From Nocardioides flavus (ex Wang et al. 2016) (GTDB taxonomy: Bacteria > Actinomycetota > Actinomycetes > Propionibacteriales > Nocardioidaceae), in assembly GCF_014653115.1 (NCBI RefSeq), contig NZ_BNAD01000022.1, positions 1 through 44,175 of the forward strand: a stretch of 44,175 nt of DNA, in the 5' to 3' direction. The stretch's first letter is position 1, and each line of letters begins with the position of its first letter. The notes beneath the pieces are model-generated. The model saw only the letters and a list, made by a program, of their open reading frames with translations, was not told where the DNA came from and did not search any database. Shown here piece after piece: positions 1 through 9,319 of this stretch. The translations under genes and the position numbers were made by a program.

Positions 1-1
1 G

Positions 2-184
2 GCGGGTTCGCGGGCCGGCGCGCGCGGCACGAGCGGCGCACGCGGCGCCGGCGACGGCGCCGGCGGCACCGGTGGTCGCGGCGGGCGCCGCGGTGAGCGT
101 GACGAGACCCAGAAGCGCGACGGCCTGGTCTACGACCAGGACTGGCTCGGCGACGACGACGTCGCCCCCGGGGTCCTCGACTGA
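2..184 (+). CDS. C-terminal tail of an unidentified protein (partial)
   Basis: Only the last 60 codons are in the window, ending with TGA at 182-184. The visible part has a Gly/Ala/Arg-rich low-complexity stretch (about 30 residues) followed by an acidic tail containing the motif LVYDQDWLGDDD. The acidic, aromatic tail on a flexible linker suggests a disordered C-terminus, but I do not recognise the family. It converges on rimI, and a strong hairpin at 214-239 separates the two. In many actinobacteria tsaD would lie here on the opposite strand, so this gene marks a local change of gene order. The reading frame is judged real because of the termination signal right after it and the ordered acidic end; the identity is unknown. 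Confidence 0.55.
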   Translation, partial: AGSRAGARGTSGARGAGDGAGGTGGRGGRRGERDETQKRDGLVYDQDWLGDDDVAPGVLD

Positions 185-213
185 GGCACATCTCGGTCGG
201 GTGTTCGGGATGC

Positions 214-239
214 AGGTCCCCGCTCTCGGGCGGGGACCT
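214..239. terminator. Bidirectional hairpin terminator between convergent genes
   Basis: A perfect 9-bp inverted repeat (arms 214-222 AGGTCCCCG and 231-239) encloses an 8-base loop. It lies between the convergent stops of the partial plus-strand gene and rimI. There is no T-tract, which is usual for high-GC actinobacterial terminators. Confidence 0.7.
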
Positions 240-267
240 TCGTCGTCCCGCGGGTCGACGACGAGGC

Positions 268-723
268 TCAGTCGTGCGCGGTCGCGCTCTGCGTCCGCGC
301 GGCGCCCGGGAGCCAGCGGCACATCACGAGCGCCTCGGAGCCGTCGCGGTAGTAGTGCGGGCGCACGTCGATGACGCTGAACTGCCGGGCGACGTAGAAG
401 CCCAGCGCCGAGGCGTTGGTGACGCTCACCTCCAGCAGCATCCGCGACGCGTCGTCGGTGCCGACCAGCAGCTCGTCGAGCAGGGCCGACGCCACGCCCG
501 AGCGCCGCGCCTCGGGGCGTACGCCGATGCGCAGCAGGTCGACGATGTCACCCGCCGACATCGTCACGCCGTAGCCGGACAGGTCGTCGGTCACGACGAA
601 CTTGCGGCCCGGCCCCTCGACCTCCTGCCTGATCAGCTCCTCGCTCCACGCGTCGGGCCCGAACAGCTCCCGCTCGAGCGCGGCGAGGGCCGGGATGTCG
701 GCCGGTGTGGCGGAACGGATCAC
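268..723 (-). CDS. rimI: Ribosomal-protein-S18-alanine N-acetyltransferase RimI (GNAT)
   Basis: This 151-residue single GNAT domain opens with the typical VIRSATPADI strand. It carries the acetyl-CoA pyrophosphate-binding loop RPEARRSGVASAL around residues 74-86, then SVTNASALGFYVARQF, the RimI-like Asn and C-terminal helix segment. RimI acetylates the N-terminal alanine of ribosomal protein S18; in actinobacteria its substrate range may be broader. The GTG start is chosen because it overlaps the tsaB stop (GTGA at 720-723), giving translational coupling. Gene order tsaE-tsaB-rimI is the classic bacterial neighbourhood, which supports the name. The usual next gene, tsaD, is missing here. Confidence 0.88.
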   Translation of the reverse strand: MIRSATPADIPALAALERELFGPDAWSEELIRQEVEGPGRKFVVTDDLSGYGVTMSAGDIVDLLRIGVRPEARRSGVASALLDELLVGTDDASRMLLEVSVTNASALGFYVARQFSVIDVRPHYYRDGSEALVMCRWLPGAARTQSATAHD

Positions 724-1358
724 GAGACGGTCTTCCTGGGTGCGCCGGCGACCGCGTCGGGGCGTCGCAGGTAGAGGGGCTCGGGGTCCAGCAATCCTAC
801 GAGCTCGGAGCCGACGCCGGCGGCGAGCCAGCCGGCGCCCGGGCGTACGGGGCCGATCGCGTGGGGGAAGGCGTCGGGGTAGAGCTCGGGCCCGGCGCCG
901 GCGACGGGGGCGCTGGTGGCGACCTCGGCAGGCTTGGTGACCACGGGGCCCTCGAGACGCCGTCCGTCGCCGTCGTAGGAGGCGAGGTAGACCTCCTTGC
1001 GCCGGGCATCGGTGGCGACGAGGAAGCTGCCCGGGGTCGCGCCCGTGGCGACCACCTCGAGGGCGATCGCGTCGAGCGAGCACACGCCGTAGACCGGGAC
1101 GTCGAGCACGAAGCCGAGGGTCCTGGCGGTCACGACGCCGACCCGGAGGCCGGTGAAGGGGCCCGGGCCGACGCCGACGGCGATCGCGGTGAGGTCCTGG
1201 CGGACGATCCCGGCCTCGTCGAGGGCACGGGCGATGAGCGGAGCGAGGTGCTCGCCGTGCTTCATCGGCACCTCGGAGGAGAGCTCGACGACGACCCGCT
1301 CGCCGTCGTGGAGGGCGACGGAGACCAGCTGGGTCGCGGTGTCGAAGGCGAGGAGCAC
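720..1358 (-). CDS. tsaB: tRNA threonylcarbamoyladenosine biosynthesis protein TsaB
   Basis: The 212-residue product begins VLLAFDTATQ, the ASKHA-fold phosphate-1 strand typical of TsaB, and has KHGEHLAPLI and GVGPGPFTGLRVG further on, all hallmark YeaZ/TsaB motifs. TsaB is the scaffold partner of TsaD and TsaE in the complex that transfers threonylcarbamoyl to A37 of ANN-decoding tRNAs. The GTG start at 1358 follows the tsaE stop by 10 bases, whereas an upstream in-frame extension to 1499 lies wholly inside tsaE and is rejected. The length matches the family. The 3' end overlaps rimI by four bases. Confidence 0.92.
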   Translation of the reverse strand: MLLAFDTATQLVSVALHDGERVVVELSSEVPMKHGEHLAPLIARALDEAGIVRQDLTAIAVGVGPGPFTGLRVGVVTARTLGFVLDVPVYGVCSLDAIALEVVATGATPGSFLVATDARRKEVYLASYDGDGRRLEGPVVTKPAEVATSAPVAGAGPELYPDAFPHAIGPVRPGAGWLAAGVGSELVGLLDPEPLYLRRPDAVAGAPRKTVS

Positions 1359-1368
1359 GGCGTCGAGG

Positions 1369-2259
1369 TTACTGGCCGACGATCCAGTGGAGCGAAACCC
1401 GGCGCGGATCGAGCTCGTCGTCGTCCGGGACGGCGCCGACAGCGCGGTCGATGACGACCTCCAGCCGCGACTCCGACAGTCCCTCGGCGAGACCTGCACC
1501 CCACTCCACGACGGTGACCGCGGAGTCGAGCGAGGTGTCGAGGTCGAGGTCGTCGAGCTCCTCGAGCCCGCCGAGGCGGTAGGCGTCGACGTGCACCAGC
1601 GCCGGGCCGTCCACGAGCGAGGGGTGCACCCGGGCGATCACGAAGGTGGGCGAGGCGACGGTCCCGCGGACCTGCAGCCCGGCTCCGAGGCCTTGGGTGA
1701 AGGTCGTCTTGCCGGCCCCGAGCTCGCCGGTGAGCACGAGCAGGTCGCCGGCGACGAGGGTGCGGGCGAGCCGCTCCCCCAGCGCCCGCATGGCGTCGGC
1801 GTCGACGACCTCGACGGTGGTCTCGAGGTCGAGGGAGAGCTCGACGTACGGGCTCCTCCGGGCGGTCTCCTCGAACCCGTGCCGCTGCCAGAAGGCCACC
1901 GTCTCGGGCAGCTCCTCGCGGGCGACGACGACCAGGCGTCCACGCCCGAGCGCGGCCTCGCGGGCGGCGGCGACGAGCGCGGACGCGACGCCCCTGCCCT
2001 GCGCGGTCGGCACCACGCCGAAGCGGCGCAGCACCAGCCCGTCGGGTCGGGGGTCGAGCACGACGCAGCCGACCGGGACGTCGTCGATGGTGGCCAGCAG
2101 GCCGCCCCGCCGGCCGAGCAGGCGCGCGATCGACCCGACGTCCTCGCCGAGCGCGTCGGCCGGCGGGTCGAGGTCCGGACGCGCCTGGAAGGCCGCGCGC
2201 ACCGCCGCGAGGACCTGGGCTGCCGCGTCCGGGCCGACGCGGCGTACGTCGACTCCCAT
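1369..2259 (-). CDS. tsaE: GNAT acetyltransferase fused to TsaE ATPase
   Basis: The 296-residue protein joins two domains. Residues 1-145 form a GNAT fold with a strand-4/helix-3 acetyl-CoA loop TAQGRGVASAL (85-95) and a C-terminal FWQRHGFEET motif. Residues about 147-296 are TsaE, with Walker A GELGAGKTT (178-186), SPTFVI (203-208), HVDAYRL (223-229) and the WG-containing VEWGAGL (251-257). TsaE usually is about 150 residues, so the N-terminal half is an added domain. TsaE energises the TsaB-TsaD t6A complex. ATG at 2259 overlaps the preceding hydrolase stop by one base (TGATG). The role of the GNAT half is unknown; it is distinct from RimI, encoded two genes later. Confidence 0.88.
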   Translation of the reverse strand: MGVDVRRVGPDAAAQVLAAVRAAFQARPDLDPPADALGEDVGSIARLLGRRGGLLATIDDVPVGCVVLDPRPDGLVLRRFGVVPTAQGRGVASALVAAAREAALGRGRLVVVAREELPETVAFWQRHGFEETARRSPYVELSLDLETTVEVVDADAMRALGERLARTLVAGDLLVLTGELGAGKTTFTQGLGAGLQVRGTVASPTFVIARVHPSLVDGPALVHVDAYRLGGLEELDDLDLDTSLDSAVTVVEWGAGLAEGLSESRLEVVIDRAVGAVPDDDELDPRRVSLHWIVGQ

Positions 2260-3338
2260 CACGCCTCCTGTCCGAGGTCGGGCTGGCGCTGGGCGAGCGA
2301 GATCAGGTCGTCGAGCTCGGCGGTGACCTGCTCGTGGCGCTCGAGCAGCACCATGTGGCCGGCTCCCTCGCACTCGAGGAGGCTGGAGCCGGGGATGCGG
2401 CTGTGCAGCTTGCGGCTGTGGCCGACGGTGGTGATCTTGTCCTCGGTGCCGCAGATGATCGAGGTCGGTACCCGCCCCAGCGGCTCGAGGTGCTCGAACT
2501 TGTCGAGCGTGGCGAACGCCGGGTAGAAGTCGGCCACGACCGCGAACGGGGTCGCGTTGAGCATCGAGTAGACGAACTCGACGTGCGAGGCAGGCACCTC
2601 GTCGGTCCCGAAGGCGTAGCGGTCGGTGAGGACGTCGGCCACGGCGTGCCCCCACGCGCGGGCCAGGTCGACGACGCGGTGACCGCGGTCGAGCGTACGC
2701 ACGGCACGGCCGGCGAACCGGCCGCCGAGGCCGAGCGGCAGCATCGGGAACAGGATCCGGCCCGGGTCGAGCCCGCCGGCGGTCGTGGACATCAGTGCGG
2801 CGCCGACGACCTTGTCGCCGAACAGCTCGGGGTGCTGCTCGGCGAGGGAGATCACGCTCATGCCGCCCATCGAGTGGCCCACGACCACGCAGCGGCCCGG
2901 CACGGTGTGCTCGATGACGCGGCGCAGGTCGTGGCCCAGCTGCTCGATGGTGCAGTGCTCCTCGTCGGAGCGCGCCGACCGGCCGTGGCTGCGCTGGTCG
3001 TAGAAGACCGTGCGCACCTGCCCGCGGTAGGCGGCGCGCTGGAAGTGCCAGCAGTCGAGGTTGAGCGAGTAGCCGTGGACGAAGACGATCGTGAGGTCGT
3101 CGTCGGCGGAGGGCCGGCCGCCGAAGTCGGCCGGCTCGTCGATCTCGACGTGCAGGTCGACGGCGTCGTCGGCGACCACCACGCGCGGCGCGCTGTGCAG
3201 CGCGCCGAACGCGACCTCCTCACCGGCGGCCCGGTTGCCGATGATGCGGTTCTGGCGGGCGATGCCGACCGCGCCTGCGGCAGCAGCCAGCCCGGCTGCG
3301 CCCACGACGGTGCCGAAGATGCGGCCCTTGGTGCTCAA
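2259..3338 (-). CDS. Alpha/beta-fold hydrolase
   Basis: This 359-residue protein has an N-terminal Gly/Ala-rich hydrophobic segment (about residues 8-28), possibly a membrane anchor, then an alpha/beta hydrolase domain. Visible motifs are FVHGYSLN (oxyanion loop), DQRSHGRS, the nucleophile elbow GHSMGGMS, the acid region ICGTEDKIT and the catalytic His in EGAGHMVLLE. It therefore should be an active serine esterase or lipase; the substrate is unknown. The gene sits between alr and tsaE, exactly where mycobacteria and relatives carry a lipase-like gene. The TTG start overlaps the alr stop (TTGA), so coupling supports this unusual start. Confidence 0.85.
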   Translation of the reverse strand: MSTKGRIFGTVVGAAGLAAAAGAVGIARQNRIIGNRAAGEEVAFGALHSAPRVVVADDAVDLHVEIDEPADFGGRPSADDDLTIVFVHGYSLNLDCWHFQRAAYRGQVRTVFYDQRSHGRSARSDEEHCTIEQLGHDLRRVIEHTVPGRCVVVGHSMGGMSVISLAEQHPELFGDKVVGAALMSTTAGGLDPGRILFPMLPLGLGGRFAGRAVRTLDRGHRVVDLARAWGHAVADVLTDRYAFGTDEVPASHVEFVYSMLNATPFAVVADFYPAFATLDKFEHLEPLGRVPTSIICGTEDKITTVGHSRKLHSRIPGSSLLECEGAGHMVLLERHEQVTAELDDLISLAQRQPDLGQEA

Positions 3339-4522
3339 CGTGCGGTCCTCTCGCTCGCCCCGCCGGGGGCGTCGGTGTCGATGTGGCGCCGGACGAAGCG
3401 GCCGCCGACGCGGGTCACGATCTCGTAGCTGATGGTGTCCACTGCCTCGGCCCAGTCCTGCGCGGTGGGCTCCCCCCGGTCGCCGGGGCCGAAGAGCACC
3501 ACCTCGGTTCCCGGCGGCGGCAGCTCGCCGCCCAGGTCGACCACGACCTGGTCCATGCACACGCGGCCGCGGATCGGGCGCAGCGCGTCGTCGACCCAGA
3601 CCGCGGCCACGTTGCCCGCAGCACGCGGGACGCCGTCGCCGTAGCCCGCGGGCACGAGCCCGACGGTCGTGTCGTCGGGGGCGTGCCAGGTGTGGCCGTA
3701 GGAGACGCCGTCGCCGGCCGCGATCGCCTTGCTCATCACGAGGCGGGCGCGCGCGGTCATCGCGGGCCGCAGCGCGGCGCGGGGCCCGTCGTCGGAGCCG
3801 GCACCGGGCGCGGGGTCGAGGCCGTACGTCGCGATGCCGCAGCGCACGAGGTCGAAGTGCGACGACGGTCGCAGCAGCGTCGCCGCCGAGTTGGCGAGAT
3901 GGGTGACGTCGGGCTCGAGACCGGCGGACGCGGCGAGGGCGAGCGCGTCGCGGAACGCGGCCTCCTGGGCGTCGTTGGCGGGGTGGGCGGGGTCGTCGCT
4001 GGCCGCGAAGTGGGACCAGATGCCGGTGACCCGGATGCGGCCCTCGCGCTCGAGGTCGCTCGCCACGGCGAAGAGGTCGTGCCAGTCCTGGCGGGCCGCG
4101 CCGCCGCGGGACAGGCCGGTGTCGACCTTGAGCTGCACGCGCGCGGGTCCGACGGCCGCGATCTCCTCGAGCTCCTCGAGCGAGTAGGCGGTCACCTCCA
4201 CGTCCGCCGCGACGGCGGCGGCGAAGTCGTCGCCGGGGGCGCTCAGCCAGCACAGCAGCGGCCCGCGGTCGCCCGCGGCCCGCAACGCGAGCGCCTCCTC
4301 GATGGTCGCCACGCCGAGCCAGTCCGCTCCGGCCGCGCGCGCAGCGGCGGCGACCTCGACCATCCCGTGGCCGTAGCCGTCGGCCTTGACGACCGCCATC
4401 AGCGCCACGGGGCGTTCGCCGCGGACGACGTCCTTGAGGAGCCGCACGTTGTGCCGCACGGCGGCGAGGTCCACCACGATCTCGGCGCGCGGCGGCACGG
4501 GATCGCTCATGGGGTCGATCAT
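3335..4522 (-). CDS. alr: Alanine racemase
   Basis: This PLP fold-type III racemase interconverts L- and D-alanine for peptidoglycan. The PLP lysine is K46 in VVKADGYGHG, the second catalytic base is Y275 in GVSYGHTW, and the substrate-loop motif CMDQ follows. Length is 395 residues, normal for Alr. The start is uncertain: GTG at 4525 overlaps the nnrD stop, the ATG chosen at 4522 overlaps it by one base (TGATG), and a second ATG at 4510 is also possible. No strong Shine-Dalgarno sequence separates them. Coupling to nnrD upstream and the hydrolase downstream implies one transcript. Confidence 0.95.
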   Translation of the reverse strand: MIDPMSDPVPPRAEIVVDLAAVRHNVRLLKDVVRGERPVALMAVVKADGYGHGMVEVAAAARAAGADWLGVATIEEALALRAAGDRGPLLCWLSAPGDDFAAAVAADVEVTAYSLEELEEIAAVGPARVQLKVDTGLSRGGAARQDWHDLFAVASDLEREGRIRVTGIWSHFAASDDPAHPANDAQEAAFRDALALAASAGLEPDVTHLANSAATLLRPSSHFDLVRCGIATYGLDPAPGAGSDDGPRAALRPAMTARARLVMSKAIAAGDGVSYGHTWHAPDDTTVGLVPAGYGDGVPRAAGNVAAVWVDDALRPIRGRVCMDQVVVDLGGELPPPGTEVVLFGPGDRGEPTAQDWAEAVDTISYEIVTRVGGRFVRRHIDTDAPGGASERTAR

Positions 4523-5931
4523 CACAGAGACCCGGGTCCCGGGGAGGTCAGGACCTCGCGCACCAGTCGCGGGACCTCCACCGCGACCCGGCTCGCGGTC
4601 AGCGGACCGCCCCCTGCGGCCCGGGTCGCGGCGGCGCCGTGCACCCACGAGCCCACGGACGCCGCGTCGTACGGCTCGAGGCCCGCGGCGAGCAGCGCAC
4701 CGACCAGGCCGGCCAGCACGTCGCCGGCACCGGCCGTCGCCAGCCACGGCACACCCGTGGTGGTGACGCGGACCCGTCCGTCCGGGGCGGCGACGAGCGT
4801 GTGGTGCCCCTTGAGCAGCACCACGCAGTCCCACCGGCGGGCCGCGGCGCGGGCGTGCTCCAGCGGCGCGGCCTCGACGTCCTCGCGGTCGGTCCCGAGC
4901 ATGGCGGCGAGCTCGCCGGCGTGCGGCGTGAGCACGCACCCGGGGACCGGCCCGTCGACGTGGCGCAGGGCGTCGGCGTCAACGACCACGGGCACGTCGT
5001 CGGCGCGGGCCTCGGCGAGCATCCGGGCCGCGTCGTCGCCGCCGCCGGGACCGACGACCCAGGCCTGCACGCGCCCGTCCCCCACCACCTCGGCGTGGGT
5101 GGAGCGCACGGTGTCGGCGATCTCGGCCGGTCCGACGTAGCGGACCATGCCGACCAGGCCGGTGTTCGCGCCGGCCACCGCGAGCAGCGCGGCGCCGGGA
5201 TAGGTGCCCGAGCCCGCGCGCACGCCGACGACGCCGCGGGTGTACTTGTGGTCGGCGTCGCCCGGGCGGGGCAGCAGGGCGCGCACGTCGGGCGGCTGCA
5301 GCGCCTCGAGGGCCGGCTCACCGAGGTCGTCGCCCAGGTCGAGGTCGACGAGGTGGATCGCGCCGCTGGCGCTCGCGGCCGGGTCGGCGAGGTGGGCGAC
5401 CTTGTGGGTGCCGAAGGTGACCGTGAGGTCGGCGCGCACGTGCGGCCCGTCGAGCCGCCCGGTGTCGACGTCGACGCCCGACGGCACGTCGACGGCCACG
5501 ACAGGGACCCCGGCGTACGCCTCGAGGGCCGCGACCGCCTCCGGTCGCAGCCCGGGGCGCCCACCGATGCCGACGATGCCGTCGACGACCAGGTCGGGGG
5601 CGCGGTCGAGGTCGGCGAGGTCGTGGGAGGCGTGGCCGCCGGCGGCGCGCAGTGCGGCGAGGCCGGGACCGTGGACCCGGTCGGCGAGGAGCAACGCCTC
5701 GACCCTGACCCCGCGCGAGGCCAGCCGGGCGCCAGCCCACAGGGCGTCGCCGCCGTTGTCACCGGGGCCGACGAGCAGCAGCACGCGGCGGCCGTAGGCA
5801 CCGCCGAGCAACCCGACGACCGCGGCGGCGAGCCCTGCGGCCGCCCGCTGCATCAGCGCACCCTCCGGCAGCAGGGCCATGGCGGCCGCCTCGGCCCGGC
5901 GCACGTCCTCGACGGTGTGGGCGCGCAGCAT
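4522..5931 (-). CDS. nnrD: Bifunctional NAD(P)HX epimerase / ADP-dependent NAD(P)HX dehydratase
   Basis: The 469-residue protein repairs hydrated NAD(P)H. The N-terminal half (about 1-205) is the YjeF_N epimerase, with PGDNGGDALW near residue 56 and the substrate loop VDVPSGVDVDTG. The C-terminal half (about 215-465) is the ribokinase-like dehydratase, with DHKYTRGVVGV, VLTPHAGE, LLKGHHTLV and the ATP/substrate motif ATAGAGDVLAG. Both halves look intact. The ATG at 5931 lies 18 bases after acpS. The acpS-nnrD-alr order is common in actinobacteria. Confidence 0.94.
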   Translation of the reverse strand: MLRAHTVEDVRRAEAAAMALLPEGALMQRAAAGLAAAVVGLLGGAYGRRVLLLVGPGDNGGDALWAGARLASRGVRVEALLLADRVHGPGLAALRAAGGHASHDLADLDRAPDLVVDGIVGIGGRPGLRPEAVAALEAYAGVPVVAVDVPSGVDVDTGRLDGPHVRADLTVTFGTHKVAHLADPAASASGAIHLVDLDLGDDLGEPALEALQPPDVRALLPRPGDADHKYTRGVVGVRAGSGTYPGAALLAVAGANTGLVGMVRYVGPAEIADTVRSTHAEVVGDGRVQAWVVGPGGGDDAARMLAEARADDVPVVVDADALRHVDGPVPGCVLTPHAGELAAMLGTDREDVEAAPLEHARAAARRWDCVVLLKGHHTLVAAPDGRVRVTTTGVPWLATAGAGDVLAGLVGALLAAGLEPYDAASVGSWVHGAAATRAAGGGPLTASRVAVEVPRLVREVLTSPGPGSL

Positions 5932-5949
5932 CAGCCCTCCACCTCCCGC

Positions 5950-6303
5950 TCAGCTCTCCAGGACCACGACGGCCGAGGCGATGCCCGCGTCGTGGGAGAG
6001 CGAGACGTGCACGTGGACGACCCCCATCGCCTCGGCGCGGGCGGCGACGGTCCCGCGGATCTCGAACCTCGGCCGGCCGGTCTCCTCCGAGACGATCTCG
6101 GCGTCGTGCCACGCCATCCCGACGGGCGCGCCGAGCGCCTTGGCCATCGCCTCCTTGGCCGCGAAGCGGGCTGCCAGAGACGCGGGCGGCCGGTGGGCCT
6201 CGTCGGCGGTGAACAGCCGGTCACGCAGGGCGGGGGTGCGCTCGAGGGACTGCACGAAGCGGTCGATGTCGACCACGTCGATGCCGACGCCGATGACGGG
6301 CAC
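5950..6303 (-). CDS. acpS: Holo-[acyl-carrier-protein] synthase AcpS
   Basis: This 117-residue type-I phosphopantetheinyl transferase transfers 4'-phosphopantetheine from CoA to apo-ACP. The N-terminus VIGVGIDVVDIDRF carries the Mg-binding Asp, and FAAKEAMAKALG carries the Mg-binding Glu and CoA-contact lysines. VHVSLSHDAGIASAVVV is the typical C-terminus. The start is GTG at 6303, 14 bases after the glmS stop; an in-frame region further upstream overlaps glmS and is rejected. Length matches the family. Confidence 0.94.
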   Translation of the reverse strand: MPVIGVGIDVVDIDRFVQSLERTPALRDRLFTADEAHRPPASLAARFAAKEAMAKALGAPVGMAWHDAEIVSEETGRPRFEIRGTVAARAEAMGVVHVHVSLSHDAGIASAVVVLES

Positions 6304-6317
6304 GGTGTCTCGCCGCC

Positions 6318-8162
<1,845 letters not shown>

Positions 8163-8198
8163 GGTCGCGCAGTCTATCGGCGCCCATCGGCAGGGCGA

Positions 8199-8225
8199 TG
8201 CACCGCCGTCGTCCACGGCGGTGCA
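8199..8225. promoter_or_regulatory. Perfect 11-bp inverted repeat between divergent glmS and coaA
   Basis: Arms 8199-8209 (TGCACCGCCGT) and 8215-8225 are exact complements around a 5-base spacer. The element ends 12 bases before the coaA ATG and about 37 bases upstream of the glmS start, so it could be an operator for both genes or a hairpin in the DNA or in a 5' leader. The weak AAGAAT at 8225-8230 could be a coaA -10 and would make coaA leaderless. Function is inferred only from position and symmetry. Confidence 0.55.
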
Positions 8226-8237
8226 AGAATCGCCGGC

Positions 8238-9218
8238 ATGTCCGAGGCCCCGGCGCCGCCCCACGGCGCCACCAACGGGAGCGAGGCCTCGCCCTACGTC
8301 GAGCTCGAGCGAGCGGCCTGGGCCGAGCTCGCCGGCACCACCGAGACGGTCCTCACCCCCGACGAGGTCGCCCGCCTCCGCGGTCTGGGCGACCAGCTCG
8401 ACCTGCGGGAGATCGAGCAGGTCTACCTGCCGCTGTCCCGCCTGCTCAGCCTCTACGTCGCGGCCAACTCCCGGCTCCACCGCGAGCAGGAGGAGTTCCT
8501 GCACCGCGTGACCCCGCCGCGCACGCCGTTCGTGATCGGGCTCGCGGGCTCCGTCGCGGTCGGCAAGTCGACGACCGCACGCGTGCTCCAGCAGATGCTC
8601 GCCCACTGGCCCGAGCACCCCAACGTCGCGCTGGTGACCACCGACGGGTTCCTGCTGCCCAACGCCGAGCTCGAACGACGCGGGATCCTGCACCGCAAGG
8701 GCTTCCCGGAGTCCTACGACCGCAAGGCGCTGCTGAAGTTCGTCATCGACATCAAGTCGGGCAAGGACGAGGTCGAGGCCCCGATCTACAGCCACCTCGT
8801 CTACGACGTGCTGCCCGACGAGAGGGTCGTGGTCAAGCGTCCCGACATCGTCATCATCGAGGGCCTCAACGTCCTCCAGCCGGCGCGGATGCGCGACGAC
8901 GGCCGCACCGGGCTCGCCGTGAGCGACTTCTTCGACTTCTCCGTCTACGTCGACGCGGCGCTGGCCGACATCAAGCGCTGGTACGTCGATCGGTTCCTGC
9001 GGCTGCGCGAGACCGCCTTCCGCGACCCGGCGTCCTACTTCCGCAAGTACGCCGCGCTGTCCCACGACGAGGCCGTCGACCAGGCCACCCGGATCTGGGA
9101 CTCGATCAACGAGCCCAACCTCGTCCAGAACGTCGCCCCCACCCGTTCCCGCGCCAACCTCGTGCTCCGCAAGGACGCCGACCACTCGGTGCGGTACGTC
9201 CGCCTGCGCAAGCTCTGA
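8238..9218 (+). CDS. coaA: Type I pantothenate kinase
   Basis: The 326-residue kinase phosphorylates pantothenate, the committed step of CoA synthesis. The P-loop GSVAVGKSTTARVL places the catalytic Lys at 110, and TTDGFLLPN, KGFPESYDRKALLKF and IVIIEGLNVLQ are hallmark CoaA motifs. The C-terminal IWDSINEPNLVQNVAPTRSRANLVLRK-type region (given here only as a landmark) is intact. The ATG lies just after an inverted repeat and has no obvious Shine-Dalgarno sequence, consistent with a leaderless or weakly initiated mRNA. It diverges from glmS. The 3' end leads into a long palindromic terminator region. Confidence 0.96.
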   Translation: MSEAPAPPHGATNGSEASPYVELERAAWAELAGTTETVLTPDEVARLRGLGDQLDLREIEQVYLPLSRLLSLYVAANSRLHREQEEFLHRVTPPRTPFVIGLAGSVAVGKSTTARVLQQMLAHWPEHPNVALVTTDGFLLPNAELERRGILHRKGFPESYDRKALLKFVIDIKSGKDEVEAPIYSHLVYDVLPDERVVVKRPDIVIIEGLNVLQPARMRDDGRTGLAVSDFFDFSVYVDAALADIKRWYVDRFLRLRETAFRDPASYFRKYAALSHDEAVDQATRIWDSINEPNLVQNVAPTRSRANLVLRKDADHSVRYVRLRKL

Positions 9219-9223
9219 GGGCC

Positions 9224-9315
9224 GGTCCCCCGGGCGTACGTCACGCCCCGCCCCCCGGACGTCATGGCGGGTGGTTGCCCGCGCGACCGGCCGCCATGAC
9301 GTACGCCGTGGGACC
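9224..9315. terminator. Nested palindromic terminator region between coaA and the convergent NAD(P)-binding gene
   Basis: An inner perfect 12-bp stem (9259-9270 with 9291-9302) has a loop that can itself form a 6-bp stem with one G-T pair. An outer imperfect stem pairs 9233-9243 with 9297-9307 and 9224-9229 with 9310-9315. Inner and outer stems share 9297-9302 and are mutually exclusive. Its place between two convergent genes supports a bidirectional terminator. Confidence 0.65.
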
Positions 9316-9319
9316 CGCC

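Noticed and set aside
72..374. Short plus-strand frame over the left edge
   Set aside because: It is Ser/Arg-rich, crosses the terminator at 214-239 and runs into rimI antisense; the frame ending at 184 is the better gene.
8163..8237. glmS ribozyme or riboswitch upstream of glmS
   Set aside because: The gap is only 75 bases and contains a simple inverted repeat; the glmS ribozyme needs a much longer, defined fold found in Firmicutes.
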